Assembly: GCA_005882315.1 (NCBI GenBank)
Contig: VBAR01000005.1
Location: 62,001 to 126,000 of the forward strand
Direction of reading: 5' to 3'
Length of the DNA stretch: 64,000 nt
Source of the DNA: Bacteroidota bacterium
GTDB lineage: Bacteria > Bacteroidota > Bacteroidia > Chitinophagales > Chitinophagaceae
A model generated the notes under the pieces. That model made no database searches, was not told where the DNA came from, and worked only from the letters and a program-made list of their open reading frames with translations. The stretch's first letter is position 1; every line of letters starts with the position of its first letter. Shown here piece after piece: positions 1 to 7,653 of this stretch. Position numbers and translations under genes: made by a program.

Positions 1-1046
1 GCATAACCGGAAGAACGGGTGAGATTTTTTACAAAACCATTTTCAGCTGGCACAGAAAATATTTCACCTCTTGCTTCCACTAATACACGGTTACCATCAG
101 CACTGATGCTTGCATGCTGAATCAATTTATCTACTGTTTCGTTACCGGGTTTCAAGCCAGCTTTATCGGTTACCACATTTATTTTTACTTCTTTGGCTTT
201 TTGTGAAGTAAGATTGTACAAATACAGTTTGCCGCCGGCTTCATACACGATATCTTCTGGCCCGAGTGAAGGCCAGTGCACATCATAATCAGTGTATTTA
301 GTCAGTTGTTCAAAAGTTTTTTTATTTACATCATAACGCCAAAGATTCATCCGCACTTCGGGGCCACGATCAGTAATGAAATAAATATGATTGCCATGCC
401 ACATTGGTAATTCATCTGCAAAATCTGTTTTTGTTGAAATATTTTCTGAGCTGTTATCTTTCAGGTTGAAAATATGAATGTCTGCACTCAAACCTCCCTG
501 GTAGCGTTTCCATGTTCTGAAAACCGTTGAACGGAAAGTAACCGCCATTTGTTTTCCATCAGGAGAATAGCTGCCGAACTCTGCATAAGCTAACTGCATT
601 CTTTCCGCAGCGCCACCGGTAGATGAGATTGTAAAAAACTGGTTGAAACGTTCACGACCTGCTTCGCGACCTGATGCAAATAAAATGCGTTTGCCATCAG
701 GTGCCCAATCAACAATACGATCGGGAAGGCCATGTTGTGTTAAACGCAGCGGCACACCACCATTTGCCGGCATCGAATACACATCAAGATTACCATCATA
801 GTTACCGGAAAAAGCAATTGTTTTTCCGTCGGGAGAAAATTTAGGAAAACTTTCCACACCGGCTGGCGAACTTAGTTTAATTGCTGTACCGCCTTCTTTA
901 GGAGCAATCCAGACATCGTTGGCATAAGTAAAAACAATTTGTGATTGCGATACATCCGGGAAGCGAAACAGGCCCGCATCTATCTGTGCAGATAATTGCA
1001 GGCAACCGAAACCCATTAACAGCGACACAAAAGATTTTTTTTTCAT
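1..1046 (-). CDS. Tricorn-like S41 family peptidase, N-terminal part (gene runs off the left edge)
   Basis: The frame is open from an ATG at 1046 to the window edge, 348 codons without a stop. It begins with a signal peptide (MKKKSFVSLLMGFGCLQLSAQ) and continues with beta-propeller blades carrying repeated S-P-D-G-K motifs (FSPDGKTIAFSG, WAPDGKRILFAS, YSPDGKQMAVTF), as in the TolB/WD40-like propeller of Bacteroidota tricorn protease homologues. In that family the propeller is followed by a PDZ domain and an S41 peptidase domain, which would lie outside the window. A periplasmic or secreted location is inferred from the signal peptide. A stand-alone PD40 propeller protein cannot be excluded because the catalytic part is not visible. 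Confidence 0.75.
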   Translation of the reverse strand, partial: MKKKSFVSLLMGFGCLQLSAQIDAGLFRFPDVSQSQIVFTYANDVWIAPKEGGTAIKLSSPAGVESFPKFSPDGKTIAFSGNYDGNLDVYSMPANGGVPLRLTQHGLPDRIVDWAPDGKRILFASGREAGRERFNQFFTISSTGGAAERMQLAYAEFGSYSPDGKQMAVTFRSTVFRTWKRYQGGLSADIHIFNLKDNSSENISTKTDFADELPMWHGNHIYFITDRGPEVRMNLWRYDVNKKTFEQLTKYTDYDVHWPSLGPEDIVYEAGGKLYLYNLTSQKAKEVKINVVTDKAGLKPGNETVDKLIQHASISADGNRVLVEARGEIFSVPAENGFVKNLTRSSGY

Positions 1047-1230
1047 GGTAATAGCAGTTTATTATTTGAAATGAAAAGAATAATTAAGGAACGGATAACT
1101 TTTTAACGAGAGAAGAAAACCTGGTGGTATGGCGGCTTTCATTTATCATTTAAAGGGAACTAAACTTAAGATTTTTTCAGAACAACAATCAAAAAAAATG
1201 ATGACCGGAAATTGTTGCATCGATAATTGG

Positions 1231-1265
1231 GTTAAAAACAAAAAGGGCATCTGTAAAAGATGCCC
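1231..1265 (-). terminator. Rho-independent terminator of the SWIB gene
   Basis: A perfect 7-bp stem (GGGCATC at 1245-1251, GATGCCC at 1259-1265) with a 7-nt loop lies 27 nt beyond the stop of the minus-strand SWIB gene. On the minus strand it is followed by a T-rich tract. Ts also follow on the plus strand, so it could work in both directions. Confidence 0.8.
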
Positions 1266-1292
1266 GTAATTTTTTTTTGGAAAGCCTGTTTA

Positions 1293-1676
1293 TTAGCTCA
1301 GGTGTTTCGCCAGGTGCTTAGCCATATCAAACATAGATACCTGTGATTTACCACCGAAAATTGGTTTCAGTTTGTCATCAGCATTGATCATACGTCTGTT
1401 TGCTTTATCCTGCAAACCTTTTGCTTTAATGTAAACCCACATTTTCTTTACTACTTCAGTACGGGGTAATCCTGCACTGCCAACTACTGCTGCCAATGCT
1501 GCACTTGGAGTAAGTGGTCTCATGAAGGCAGGGTTAGGTTTACGAGCTGCTTTTTTCTTAGCTGGCTTCTTAGCTGCTTTTTTTGGAGCTGCCTTTTTTG
1601 GAGCTGCTTTTTTCTTAGCTGCTTTCTTAGCTGGTTTTTTTGCTGCGGGTTTTTTAGCTTTTTTCTTTGTTGCCAT
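1293..1676 (-). CDS. SWIB/MDM2 domain protein with a histone-like Lys/Ala tail
   Basis: 127 residues. Residues 1-48 are almost entirely lysine, alanine and proline in repeated AKKPA/KKAAPKK units, like histone H1-type or bacterial HU-tail extensions. Residues 50-127 form a SWIB domain (RPLTPSAALAAVVG, KKMWVYIKAKGLQD, ADDKLKPIFGG, MFDMAKHLAKHL). SWIB proteins are known in Chlamydia and many Bacteroidota, and the basic tail suggests DNA or chromatin binding (inference). A TATATTTG sequence resembling the Bacteroidota -7 element lies about 50 nt upstream. The gene is monocistronic, with its own terminator at 1231-1265. Confidence 0.88.
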   Translation of the reverse strand: MATKKKAKKPAAKKPAKKAAKKKAAPKKAAPKKAAKKPAKKKAARKPNPAFMRPLTPSAALAAVVGSAGLPRTEVVKKMWVYIKAKGLQDKANRRMINADDKLKPIFGGKSQVSMFDMAKHLAKHLS

Positions 1677-1975
1677 AATGTTTTTAATTTAGAATTTTAA
1701 TGGATGTCATTATTTTTCTGGAATCAAATATAGAGTTTTTCACAATAGAGAAATATAATTCATAATTTTTCTTATCCTCATTCTCCCTCTGGAAAACCTG
1801 CTTTTGCAGGGTGCAAGCTATCGGTTGCCCTATGAGCTATGTTGAATATAGCTTTGTTATTTCACTGAAATAGAAAATGAATTTGCTTTTTTAAAGATTA
1901 CATTGGCAGTTATGTATTGGCTAAGATTCACAAGAAAACCCTTACCCAACAAGGCTTTTGGGGTAACACAATTGA

Positions 1976-2311
1976 TTATATACTTATAACTTCTGTATGC
2001 TGTTCACATGAGTTAAGAAGGATGGCTGGGTGATAATTGCTTGCCCCTGGAGCAGCTATTTGACTGTACAAACCTGATCTCTGCACCGTTTTTAGTGCTA
2101 CCAGTTTTTCACATTTCCTTACCAGCCCGAGTAGAAAAATGATGAGCTGACAGGTTAAAACAGGATTTTCATTGGGGAAAATGATAAAACGATGGCCTAT
2201 TCTTCCTAGGTGTATTTCTAATTTTCTTACTCCAAAATGACTTTGCCGGTTCATTGAATAATGCGACAGAGAAAGAAAAAGTTTAACCATTATGAAAATA
2301 TACGAACGCAA
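1976..2311 (-). pseudogene. Possible remnant of an IS1182-like transposase N-terminus
   Basis: This open frame of 111 codons sits in the 688-nt stretch between the SWIB and DoxX genes. It resembles nothing complete. Near its end the residues LYSQIAAPGASNYHPAILL resemble the conserved N-terminal segment of IS1182-type transposases, which usually reads roughly FYAxIxxxGxPxYHPxMLLK. FPNENPV earlier in the frame could match the conserved 'xxHPVR' segment. The homology then breaks off and no terminal repeats are visible. It may be a decayed fragment or a chance open frame. I see nothing else coding in 1677-2364. Confidence 0.3.
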
Positions 2312-2364
2312 TCCTTTTTTATCCTATTCCATTTTCATATCTTTTACATACTAAAATCAATTTT

Positions 2365-2772
2365 ATGACACGCTATCACGTTATTTCGAGGGTAGCGATT
2401 TATTTGCTATCCATCGTACTCATCAGCTTTGGTATTTTTCATTTTATGTATCCAAGGGATCTGGTTGTATTCGTCCCCGCCTCATTGCCTGGAGGCATTA
2501 ACTGGGTTTATATTATCGGTGCAGTTTTTATAGTAGTGGGAATTTCTTTCCTCACCAATAAGTTTGTGAAAATAACGGGATACCTGTTATTTCTGATACT
2601 TGTTGTTTTTATAATCACCATCCATGTGCCCAATTATATGGATGCAGGTGACAAAGAAATGAAGCAACTTGCTTTAATAAATATTTTAAAAGATACTGCC
2701 ATAGCAGCTTTTGCATTGCATATAGCTGCTGGCGCCCATCACCAGCATTTGCACTTCGAAGAAAGTGATTAA
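2365..2772 (+). CDS. DoxX-like integral membrane protein
   Basis: 135 residues with four predicted transmembrane segments (about 9-27, 44-63, 69-87 and 107-125). The first hairpin carries the FGIFHFMYPRDL motif seen in DoxX/YphA-like small membrane proteins, followed by a conserved second pair of helices. Length and topology fit the DoxX family, whose biochemical role is poorly defined. The C-terminus is His-rich (HHQHLHFEE), which could bind metal (inference). It is monocistronic with a hairpin just downstream. Confidence 0.7.
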   Translation: MTRYHVISRVAIYLLSIVLISFGIFHFMYPRDLVVFVPASLPGGINWVYIIGAVFIVVGISFLTNKFVKITGYLLFLILVVFIITIHVPNYMDAGDKEMKQLALINILKDTAIAAFALHIAAGAHHQHLHFEESD

Positions 2773-2787
2773 TTTTTTTATGCTCCG

Positions 2788-2841
2788 CAACTTACTATAG
2801 TATTTGTTGATACAGGTGTTACAGTAAGTTGTGTTTTGTTA
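2788..2841 (+). terminator. Hairpin terminator after the DoxX-like gene
   Basis: CAACTTACT at 2788-2796 pairs perfectly with AGTAAGTTG at 2823-2831 across a 26-nt loop, and the second arm is followed by TGTTTTGTT. It lies in the short gap between convergent genes. Confidence 0.5.
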
Positions 2842-3615
2842 AGTGGGGGGATGAAATATTTTCTTAAGCAGGTCATACAGTTCGGGGTGTTTTGATTTCA
2901 GCATATCGGGTCGTTCAAAAAAATATTCTGAGACTACTGCAAAGAATTCAGCCTGGTTGGTGGCTCCATAAGGGTTGATGTCTGATTTATCATCAATGAT
3001 ATCTTCGATTTTTTTCTGCATCAGATCTAGCCAGGGCAGAATATATTTTTTTTCAAGCAAAAATTCAGGGATGCCATCAACGGCGCCATCTGTTTTATCC
3101 ACTAAATGTACAAACTCATGAATGGCCACATTCGATTTACCGGTTTTGTTGATGAAGGCCTGCCGCAGCTCATATTGTGAAAGTATCATCATATGATTCA
3201 TAGCGCCGCTGCCAACCATACCGAGTGTATTGCGGTGATGACCTTCCTGCTCAAACTCATCGCCGAAGGAATCAGGGTATAATAACACTTCGTTCAGGTT
3301 TATATATTCCCACTCTTTGAAACCAAAAATGGGAATAACAGCACTGGCTGCAACAAAGACCTTGTCCATTTCTTCCACGGTTGTATTTACGCCGGTAATT
3401 TTTACATGTGAAAGAAAATTGATCATACGGTCTTCAAATTCTTTTTTTCTTTCTGCATTTAATTGCTGGTAAAAAGGAACCTGTTCATTAAGTATTTTAC
3501 GAAATGAATCGGGAAAACTTTTTATTAAAGGCGGCTTCTTTTTCCGCTGAAAATAAATGAGTGAAAATAAAATGAAGCCGGCCAGGATGGCCATGAACAA
3601 AACAAAAGGGTGCAT
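2839..3615 (-). CDS. M90 family zinc peptidase, MtfA-like
   Basis: 258 residues. An N-terminal transmembrane helix (about 5-22) is followed by a basic stretch (QRKKKPP) and a soluble domain. The zinc site HEFVH is at residues 166-170, followed by LVDKTDGAVDG, which matches the HExxH-LD-x-DG signature of MtfA peptidases. A downstream AEFFAVVSEYFFERP segment supplies the likely third ligand region. E. coli MtfA is a soluble peptidase that binds the Mlc repressor. Mlc is not expected here, so the partner is unknown. The membrane anchor is a common Bacteroidota variation. Confidence 0.85.
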   Translation of the reverse strand: MHPFVLFMAILAGFILFSLIYFQRKKKPPLIKSFPDSFRKILNEQVPFYQQLNAERKKEFEDRMINFLSHVKITGVNTTVEEMDKVFVAASAVIPIFGFKEWEYINLNEVLLYPDSFGDEFEQEGHHRNTLGMVGSGAMNHMMILSQYELRQAFINKTGKSNVAIHEFVHLVDKTDGAVDGIPEFLLEKKYILPWLDLMQKKIEDIIDDKSDINPYGATNQAEFFAVVSEYFFERPDMLKSKHPELYDLLKKIFHPPT

Positions 3616-3687
3616 CCTGCAATTTAAAGAATATTGAGGTTTGGTTTTGACTGAAGGCGTAGATTTGATATTTATTAAAACAATTTT

Positions 3688-4119
3688 GTGAAAGGAATAA
3701 GACCCGATCTTGATATCATTAAAGACATTCTCGAAGCTGTGCTGAAAGTGCAGCCTGAATCATCGTTTACACAAAGCCTGTATCATCAATACCAGGAGAG
3801 AGGCGGGTTGAGCAAAAAACAATTACAAGGATTATTAGGAAAGGCGCAAAAGATAAATTCAATTCCTTCAGCAAAGCTGGCTACACTGGAAGCGATCATT
3901 TTACGCAAGCATGAAAAAACAAAAACGACTGCGCCGGTACAGGCGGGGCCTTTATTTGAAAAGAATGAAACCGCAGGAAAAATGATAGATGCATTACTTG
4001 TAAAATATCCTGCGCACAAAAGGGTTTTATTTTTTAAAACAAAATTTGATAATAATGAAACGCTTTTGGCCGCTGAATTATCAGAACTGGAAAAATTTAC
4101 TAAACTACTTTTAAAATGA
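3688..4119 (+). CDS. Hypothetical protein upstream of a DUF1080 lipoprotein
   Basis: 143 residues starting from GTG at 3688. It is mostly helical with no signal peptide and no recognised motif, so it is probably cytoplasmic. The start is supported by the short gap to the divergent MtfA-like gene and by the lack of a better upstream codon. Its stop overlaps the next start (ATGA at 4116-4119), showing translational coupling with the DUF1080 lipoprotein gene. No function can be assigned. Confidence 0.6.
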   Translation: MKGIRPDLDIIKDILEAVLKVQPESSFTQSLYHQYQERGGLSKKQLQGLLGKAQKINSIPSAKLATLEAIILRKHEKTKTTAPVQAGPLFEKNETAGKMIDALLVKYPAHKRVLFFKTKFDNNETLLAAELSELEKFTKLLLK

Positions 4120-4916
4120 TCAAATATTGGTTACTGATATTTCTGTTTATCAATTCCTGCACGGGTAATAAGAAACTTGCAAAAACAAATCATCCGGATG
4201 CAGAAGGTTGGGTTGATCTGTTTAACGGAAAGGATATTAATGATTGGGTTGTTAAGATCAATCATCACGAAACGGGAGATAATTATGGAAATACTTTTCG
4301 GGTGGAAGAGGGGATGATAAAAGTCCGCTATGACCAGTATGAAAGTTTTAATGAACGATTTGGACATTTATTTTATAAAACACCATACTCCTATTACAAA
4401 CTGAAACTGGAATATCGTTTTACAGGCGAATTCAGAAAAGATGCACCAAGTTATGCCAACTTAAATAGTGGTGTAATGTTTCATTCGCAAAGTCCCTTTA
4501 CAATATTAAAAGAACAGAACTGGCCGATTTCAATCGAGTTTCAGTTCAATGCAGGGCTGGGTGATGGTAAATCAAGGCCTACAGGGAGTATGTGCTCGCC
4601 AGGAACAAATGTTGTATACAAAGGTGTACTCGATGTGCGGCATTGCATTACATCTTCTTCCCGAACATTTGGTAAAGATGAATGGGTAAAAGCCGAACTG
4701 GTTGTTTATGGAGATTCATTGGTTTCTCATATCATTAATGGCGATACTGTACTTCAATATTCAAAACCACAAATAGGGGGCAATGTGGTTGCAAACTTTG
4801 ATCCGGCTATTAAGATCGATGGAAAGTTATTGAAGGATGGATATATTGCTTTGCAAAGCGAAGGGCAGCCGATTGATTTCAGGAATATTCAGTTGCTGAA
4901 TCTGGAAAAGAAATAG
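4116..4916 (+). CDS. DUF1080 (3-keto-disaccharide hydrolase fold) lipoprotein
   Basis: 266 residues. The N-terminus is a lipoprotein signal with lipobox FINSC, so the cysteine at residue 15 is probably acylated. The rest is one concanavalin-like DUF1080 domain opening with the typical GWVDLFNGKDINDW motif and ending in IALQSEGQPIDFRNIQL, the characteristic C-terminal strand of the family. DUF1080 proteins act on glycosides, some through 3-keto intermediates. The substrate here is unknown. The gene overlaps its upstream neighbour by 4 nt. Confidence 0.85.
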   Translation: MIKYWLLIFLFINSCTGNKKLAKTNHPDAEGWVDLFNGKDINDWVVKINHHETGDNYGNTFRVEEGMIKVRYDQYESFNERFGHLFYKTPYSYYKLKLEYRFTGEFRKDAPSYANLNSGVMFHSQSPFTILKEQNWPISIEFQFNAGLGDGKSRPTGSMCSPGTNVVYKGVLDVRHCITSSSRTFGKDEWVKAELVVYGDSLVSHIINGDTVLQYSKPQIGGNVVANFDPAIKIDGKLLKDGYIALQSEGQPIDFRNIQLLNLEKK

Positions 4917-4928
4917 CATCGGAAAAGC

Positions 4929-4955
4929 AAAGCGGGAACTTACAGTCCCCGCTTT
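4929..4955. terminator. Bidirectional terminator between convergent genes
   Basis: AAAGCGGGA at 4929-4937 pairs with TCCCCGCTTT at 4946-4955 around an 8-nt loop. It lies between the stop of the DUF1080 gene and the stop of the minus-strand gene at 4961, and A/T-rich tracts flank both sides. Confidence 0.7.
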
Positions 4956-4960
4956 ATTAT

Positions 4961-5422
4961 TTATGGCGCTGTTGTTTTGCTTCCTGTAGTATTAATGATA
5001 GCAAGTAATTTACCTTCCGGTTTTTCGGCAGATGTGTAATACAGCTTCAAACCAGATTGATTAGCAACCTTAACACTGAAGATCTCTTTAACACCGCATT
5101 TCATAGAGTAGTTATTATCTGATGTGTTGGTAAACTTCCATTCTTTCAGCAATATACCATCGCTGCTTTTTAAAGCAAGTACACGGTCTTTACCGGCCTG
5201 GCCGCAATGAAAGTATTTTACAGTCAATTCGCTGCCTGCAGTATTACTGAGACTGATGGTTTGCACTTTTTCGATGTCTTTACCACAACGCTGTAGTACA
5301 AGCTTACTATCCTGGTAAATTTCAAAACACTCACCGCCAGCAGGAGAAGTAAATGATGAAAGACTAAGGGCTGCAAAAGCCAGTGTAAAACAGGCTGTTG
5401 TTTTTTTAAATAAACTTTTCAT
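4961..5422 (-). CDS. Secreted hypothetical protein
   Basis: 153 residues from the ATG at 5422. An upstream in-frame ATG at 5473 would add 17 residues in front of a clear signal peptide (MKSLFKKTTACFTLAFAALSLSSFTSPA), so the shorter start is preferred. The mature part is a single beta-rich domain of about 125 residues with three cysteines (CFEIYQ, LQRCGKD, YFHCGQAG) and a fourth in MKCGVKEI, possibly forming disulfides. A periplasmic or exported location is inferred. I do not recognise a family. Confidence 0.7.
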   Translation of the reverse strand: MKSLFKKTTACFTLAFAALSLSSFTSPAGGECFEIYQDSKLVLQRCGKDIEKVQTISLSNTAGSELTVKYFHCGQAGKDRVLALKSSDGILLKEWKFTNTSDNNYSMKCGVKEIFSVKVANQSGLKLYYTSAEKPEGKLLAIINTTGSKTTAP

Positions 5423-5542
5423 GACTGATAATTTTTTGTTTGATAAATGAGATAAACTCTGTTGACAATACAAATAAACTTACAGCAGGAGCCGGGATAA
5501 AATATGTTTGATGAAATGCAGGGTCAGCCTGACGTGCAGCAG

Positions 5543-5635
5543 CTATTTCTTTCGCCTGTTTGAATTGATCAGGTAAATGACCATTGTTATGATCAATAAA
5601 CCTGTAGAACCATATACGAGATAACTCACTGGCAT
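5543..5635 (-). CDS. 30-residue single-pass membrane peptide coupled to the upstream gene
   Basis: The ATG at 5635 lies one nucleotide after the TGA of the upstream 119-residue gene. The product MPVSYLVYGSTGLLIITMVI continues with YLINSNRRKK. That is one hydrophobic helix of about 18 residues ending in a positively charged tail, a good membrane topology with the tail inside. Its length put it below common annotation cut-offs. The tight spacing argues for translational coupling. Chance is possible in such a short frame, and another frame across the same bases is also open but has no start codon. Confidence 0.5.
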   Translation of the reverse strand: MPVSYLVYGSTGLLIITMVIYLINSNRRKK

Positions 5636-5636
5636 A

Positions 5637-5996
5637 TCAGGCTTTTTCTGTTCTAAGTGTAGTCCACGTCCATAAAGCGCCGAGTAGATCTATAACTCCA
5701 AAGACAACCAGGACAGGCGATACATAATCCAGCGCAGCAAATGCGGTAAAAGCAATACATACGAATATTCTTGTCGGGATAGTATGTTTTAGCACTGCTT
5801 TGATATTTTCAGCCCCGGTGCGATGATAATAATAACCGATACAGAAAACAAGTACGCCAACTACACGTATCCAGACTTCATTGGTTTGGGGCAACTGGAG
5901 TGTTTTTAAAAAAAGATTGGGAACAAATATCAATGTAAGTCCTGTGAGGTAGAGGTAGAAACCAAAATAATAAACTGATTTGGCGGCGGGTGACAT
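5637..5996 (-). CDS. Small four-helix membrane protein, unknown function
   Basis: 119 residues with four predicted transmembrane segments (about 8-27, 43-58, 73-90 and 94-110). Motifs such as GFYLYLTGLTLIFVPNLFL and WIRVVGVLVFCIGYYYHRTG resemble small uncharacterised Bacteroidota and Proteobacteria membrane proteins. The function is unknown. Its stop is followed after one base by the start of a 30-codon membrane ORF, so the two probably form a transcription unit. Confidence 0.7.
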   Translation of the reverse strand: MSPAAKSVYYFGFYLYLTGLTLIFVPNLFLKTLQLPQTNEVWIRVVGVLVFCIGYYYHRTGAENIKAVLKHTIPTRIFVCIAFTAFAALDYVSPVLVVFGVIDLLGALWTWTTLRTEKA

Positions 5997-6159
5997 AATC
6001 GTTGATTTTGGAAATAAATAAAAAGAAAAGGTAAATCAAATTCAGTTTATCTGAGCGGTTTTGTTTCAGGATGATTTAAGTAACTTGGAAAAGCTTTTGT
6101 GAGTGTGCTGCAAGAAACATTTGAACAATTTTAAACATGTTTAAAATAATAAAACTATT

Positions 6160-7239
6160 ATGATAAGGATCGCATTGACTTTTTCTGCTATGTTATTATT
6201 TCTTTCTTCCTGCCAGCAACCAATGGCAACTGAAAGCAAACTGGATAAATTGTTTGATAGCCTGTTCAAAAAAGATGAACCCGGTGGGGCTGTGCTCATT
6301 GCAAAAGATGGGAAAACGATCTTCTCAAAAGGGTTTGGTCTTGCTGATATTAAAACAAAAGAAGGCATTACTCCGGCTACTTTATTTAATGTAGGCTCTA
6401 TTAGTAAAACTTTCGTTGCATTTGGAATTTTAAAACTGGCAGATGAGGGTAAACTATTTCTTGATGATGAATTATATAAATATTTTCCCAATTTCAAAGA
6501 CAGTACGATCCCTCATAAGGTAAAACTGAAACATATGCTTACGCATACTTCAGGTTTGCCTAACTTAAGAAAGATAAATGAGGATAGTGTGTTTTACCTG
6601 ACTGCAAAAGATGAAGGAAACTGGGAACCAGTTTACCAGGCCGATAGCCTTGAGTTTGAACCAGGTTCACGATATACTTATTCCAATATTGCATTTAACG
6701 GGCTGGCTTTGATAATAGAAAAAGTTAGCGGAATGAAATGGCAGGAGTATATCCAAAAAAACATTATGAAACCTGCCGGTATGAAAATATCTGTTATACA
6801 AGATGGCCCATATCCTGAGTCAGGGGTAAGTCATGCGTATTGGTATGATGGCAAAAACTATTTAGAAAAAGATTATGGCGAGGAACCAACATTTCCCGCA
6901 TCAGGCAATGGAGGTGTTTGGAGTTCGGTGGAAGAATTGTGGAAGTATGAGCAGGCTGTTCAGCGATTTGTTTTTTTAGATAGAGGTTGGATAAAGAAAT
7001 CACGAACAGTATTCGAACATAAAAACTGGAGCGGTTCCAATCCATCGGAATTAGGGCTAAGCTGGTTTATGACAAATTTTGAAAACAACAAACTGATCGG
7101 TCATACTGGTTCACAAGGAGGTTTCAGGGCCGATTATGTTTGGGTGCCTGCAAAAAATGTTTTCTACGTTATACTTTGCAACACACCAAAAGATCTGTAT
7201 GAGGTCAGAAAATCTGTATTTAAAATTCTTGAGTTATAA
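6160..7239 (+). CDS. Serine hydrolase of the class C beta-lactamase / DD-peptidase family, lipoprotein
   Basis: 359 residues. A lipoprotein signal ends at SSC with Cys18. The beta-lactamase fold carries all three active-site elements: S80-I-S-K83 (SxxK nucleophile), Y174-S-N176 (YxN) and H315-T-G317 in place of KTG. HTG is usual in the esterase and peptidase members rather than true cephalosporinases. The likely role is hydrolysis of peptides or esters in the cell envelope. It shares a transcription unit with the MmcQ/YjbR gene, which begins one base after its stop codon. Confidence 0.9.
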   Translation: MIRIALTFSAMLLFLSSCQQPMATESKLDKLFDSLFKKDEPGGAVLIAKDGKTIFSKGFGLADIKTKEGITPATLFNVGSISKTFVAFGILKLADEGKLFLDDELYKYFPNFKDSTIPHKVKLKHMLTHTSGLPNLRKINEDSVFYLTAKDEGNWEPVYQADSLEFEPGSRYTYSNIAFNGLALIIEKVSGMKWQEYIQKNIMKPAGMKISVIQDGPYPESGVSHAYWYDGKNYLEKDYGEEPTFPASGNGGVWSSVEELWKYEQAVQRFVFLDRGWIKKSRTVFEHKNWSGSNPSELGLSWFMTNFENNKLIGHTGSQGGFRADYVWVPAKNVFYVILCNTPKDLYEVRKSVFKILEL

Positions 7240-7240
7240 A

Positions 7241-7585
7241 ATGGTTACCATAGAATCGGCACGCAAGGCTGCCTTGTCATTGCCAGAAGCAGAGGAGAGA
7301 TCTCATTTTCATATTCCGGATTTCCGGGTAAAGAATAAAATTTTTGCTACTCTTCATTTAGATAAGAATTATATGATGATCAAACTATCAGCAGTTGATC
7401 AATCCGTGTTTTGTTCTTTTGATAGGGAAATTATTTTTCCTGTGCCAGGTGGCTGGGGTAAAAAAGGGGCAACTTTTTTTGACCTGAAAAAGATCAAAAA
7501 GCAAATGTTGCTGGATGCACTTACCTGTGCATGGAAGAATACAGCCCCGCCAAAGCTTGTTAAGCAACATTTTGACAATGAATAG
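7241..7585 (+). CDS. MmcQ/YjbR family protein
   Basis: 114 residues from the ATG at 7241, one base after the upstream stop. An earlier in-frame ATG inside the upstream gene is rejected because the family starts at about this residue. The pattern (ALSLPEAEERSHFHIPDFRVKNKIFATL, then a lysine-rich strand and a C-terminal AWKNTAPPKLVKQ helix) matches the YjbR/CyaY-like fold PF04237. The family is often annotated as DNA-binding, but its function is not settled. Confidence 0.85.
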   Translation: MVTIESARKAALSLPEAEERSHFHIPDFRVKNKIFATLHLDKNYMMIKLSAVDQSVFCSFDREIIFPVPGGWGKKGATFFDLKKIKKQMLLDALTCAWKNTAPPKLVKQHFDNE

Positions 7586-7653
7586 TCAAATTATTTATAC
7601 GGTCGGCTTTATGAGCCCTATTAACTTATTTTTACCTCATAAATAAATACTCT

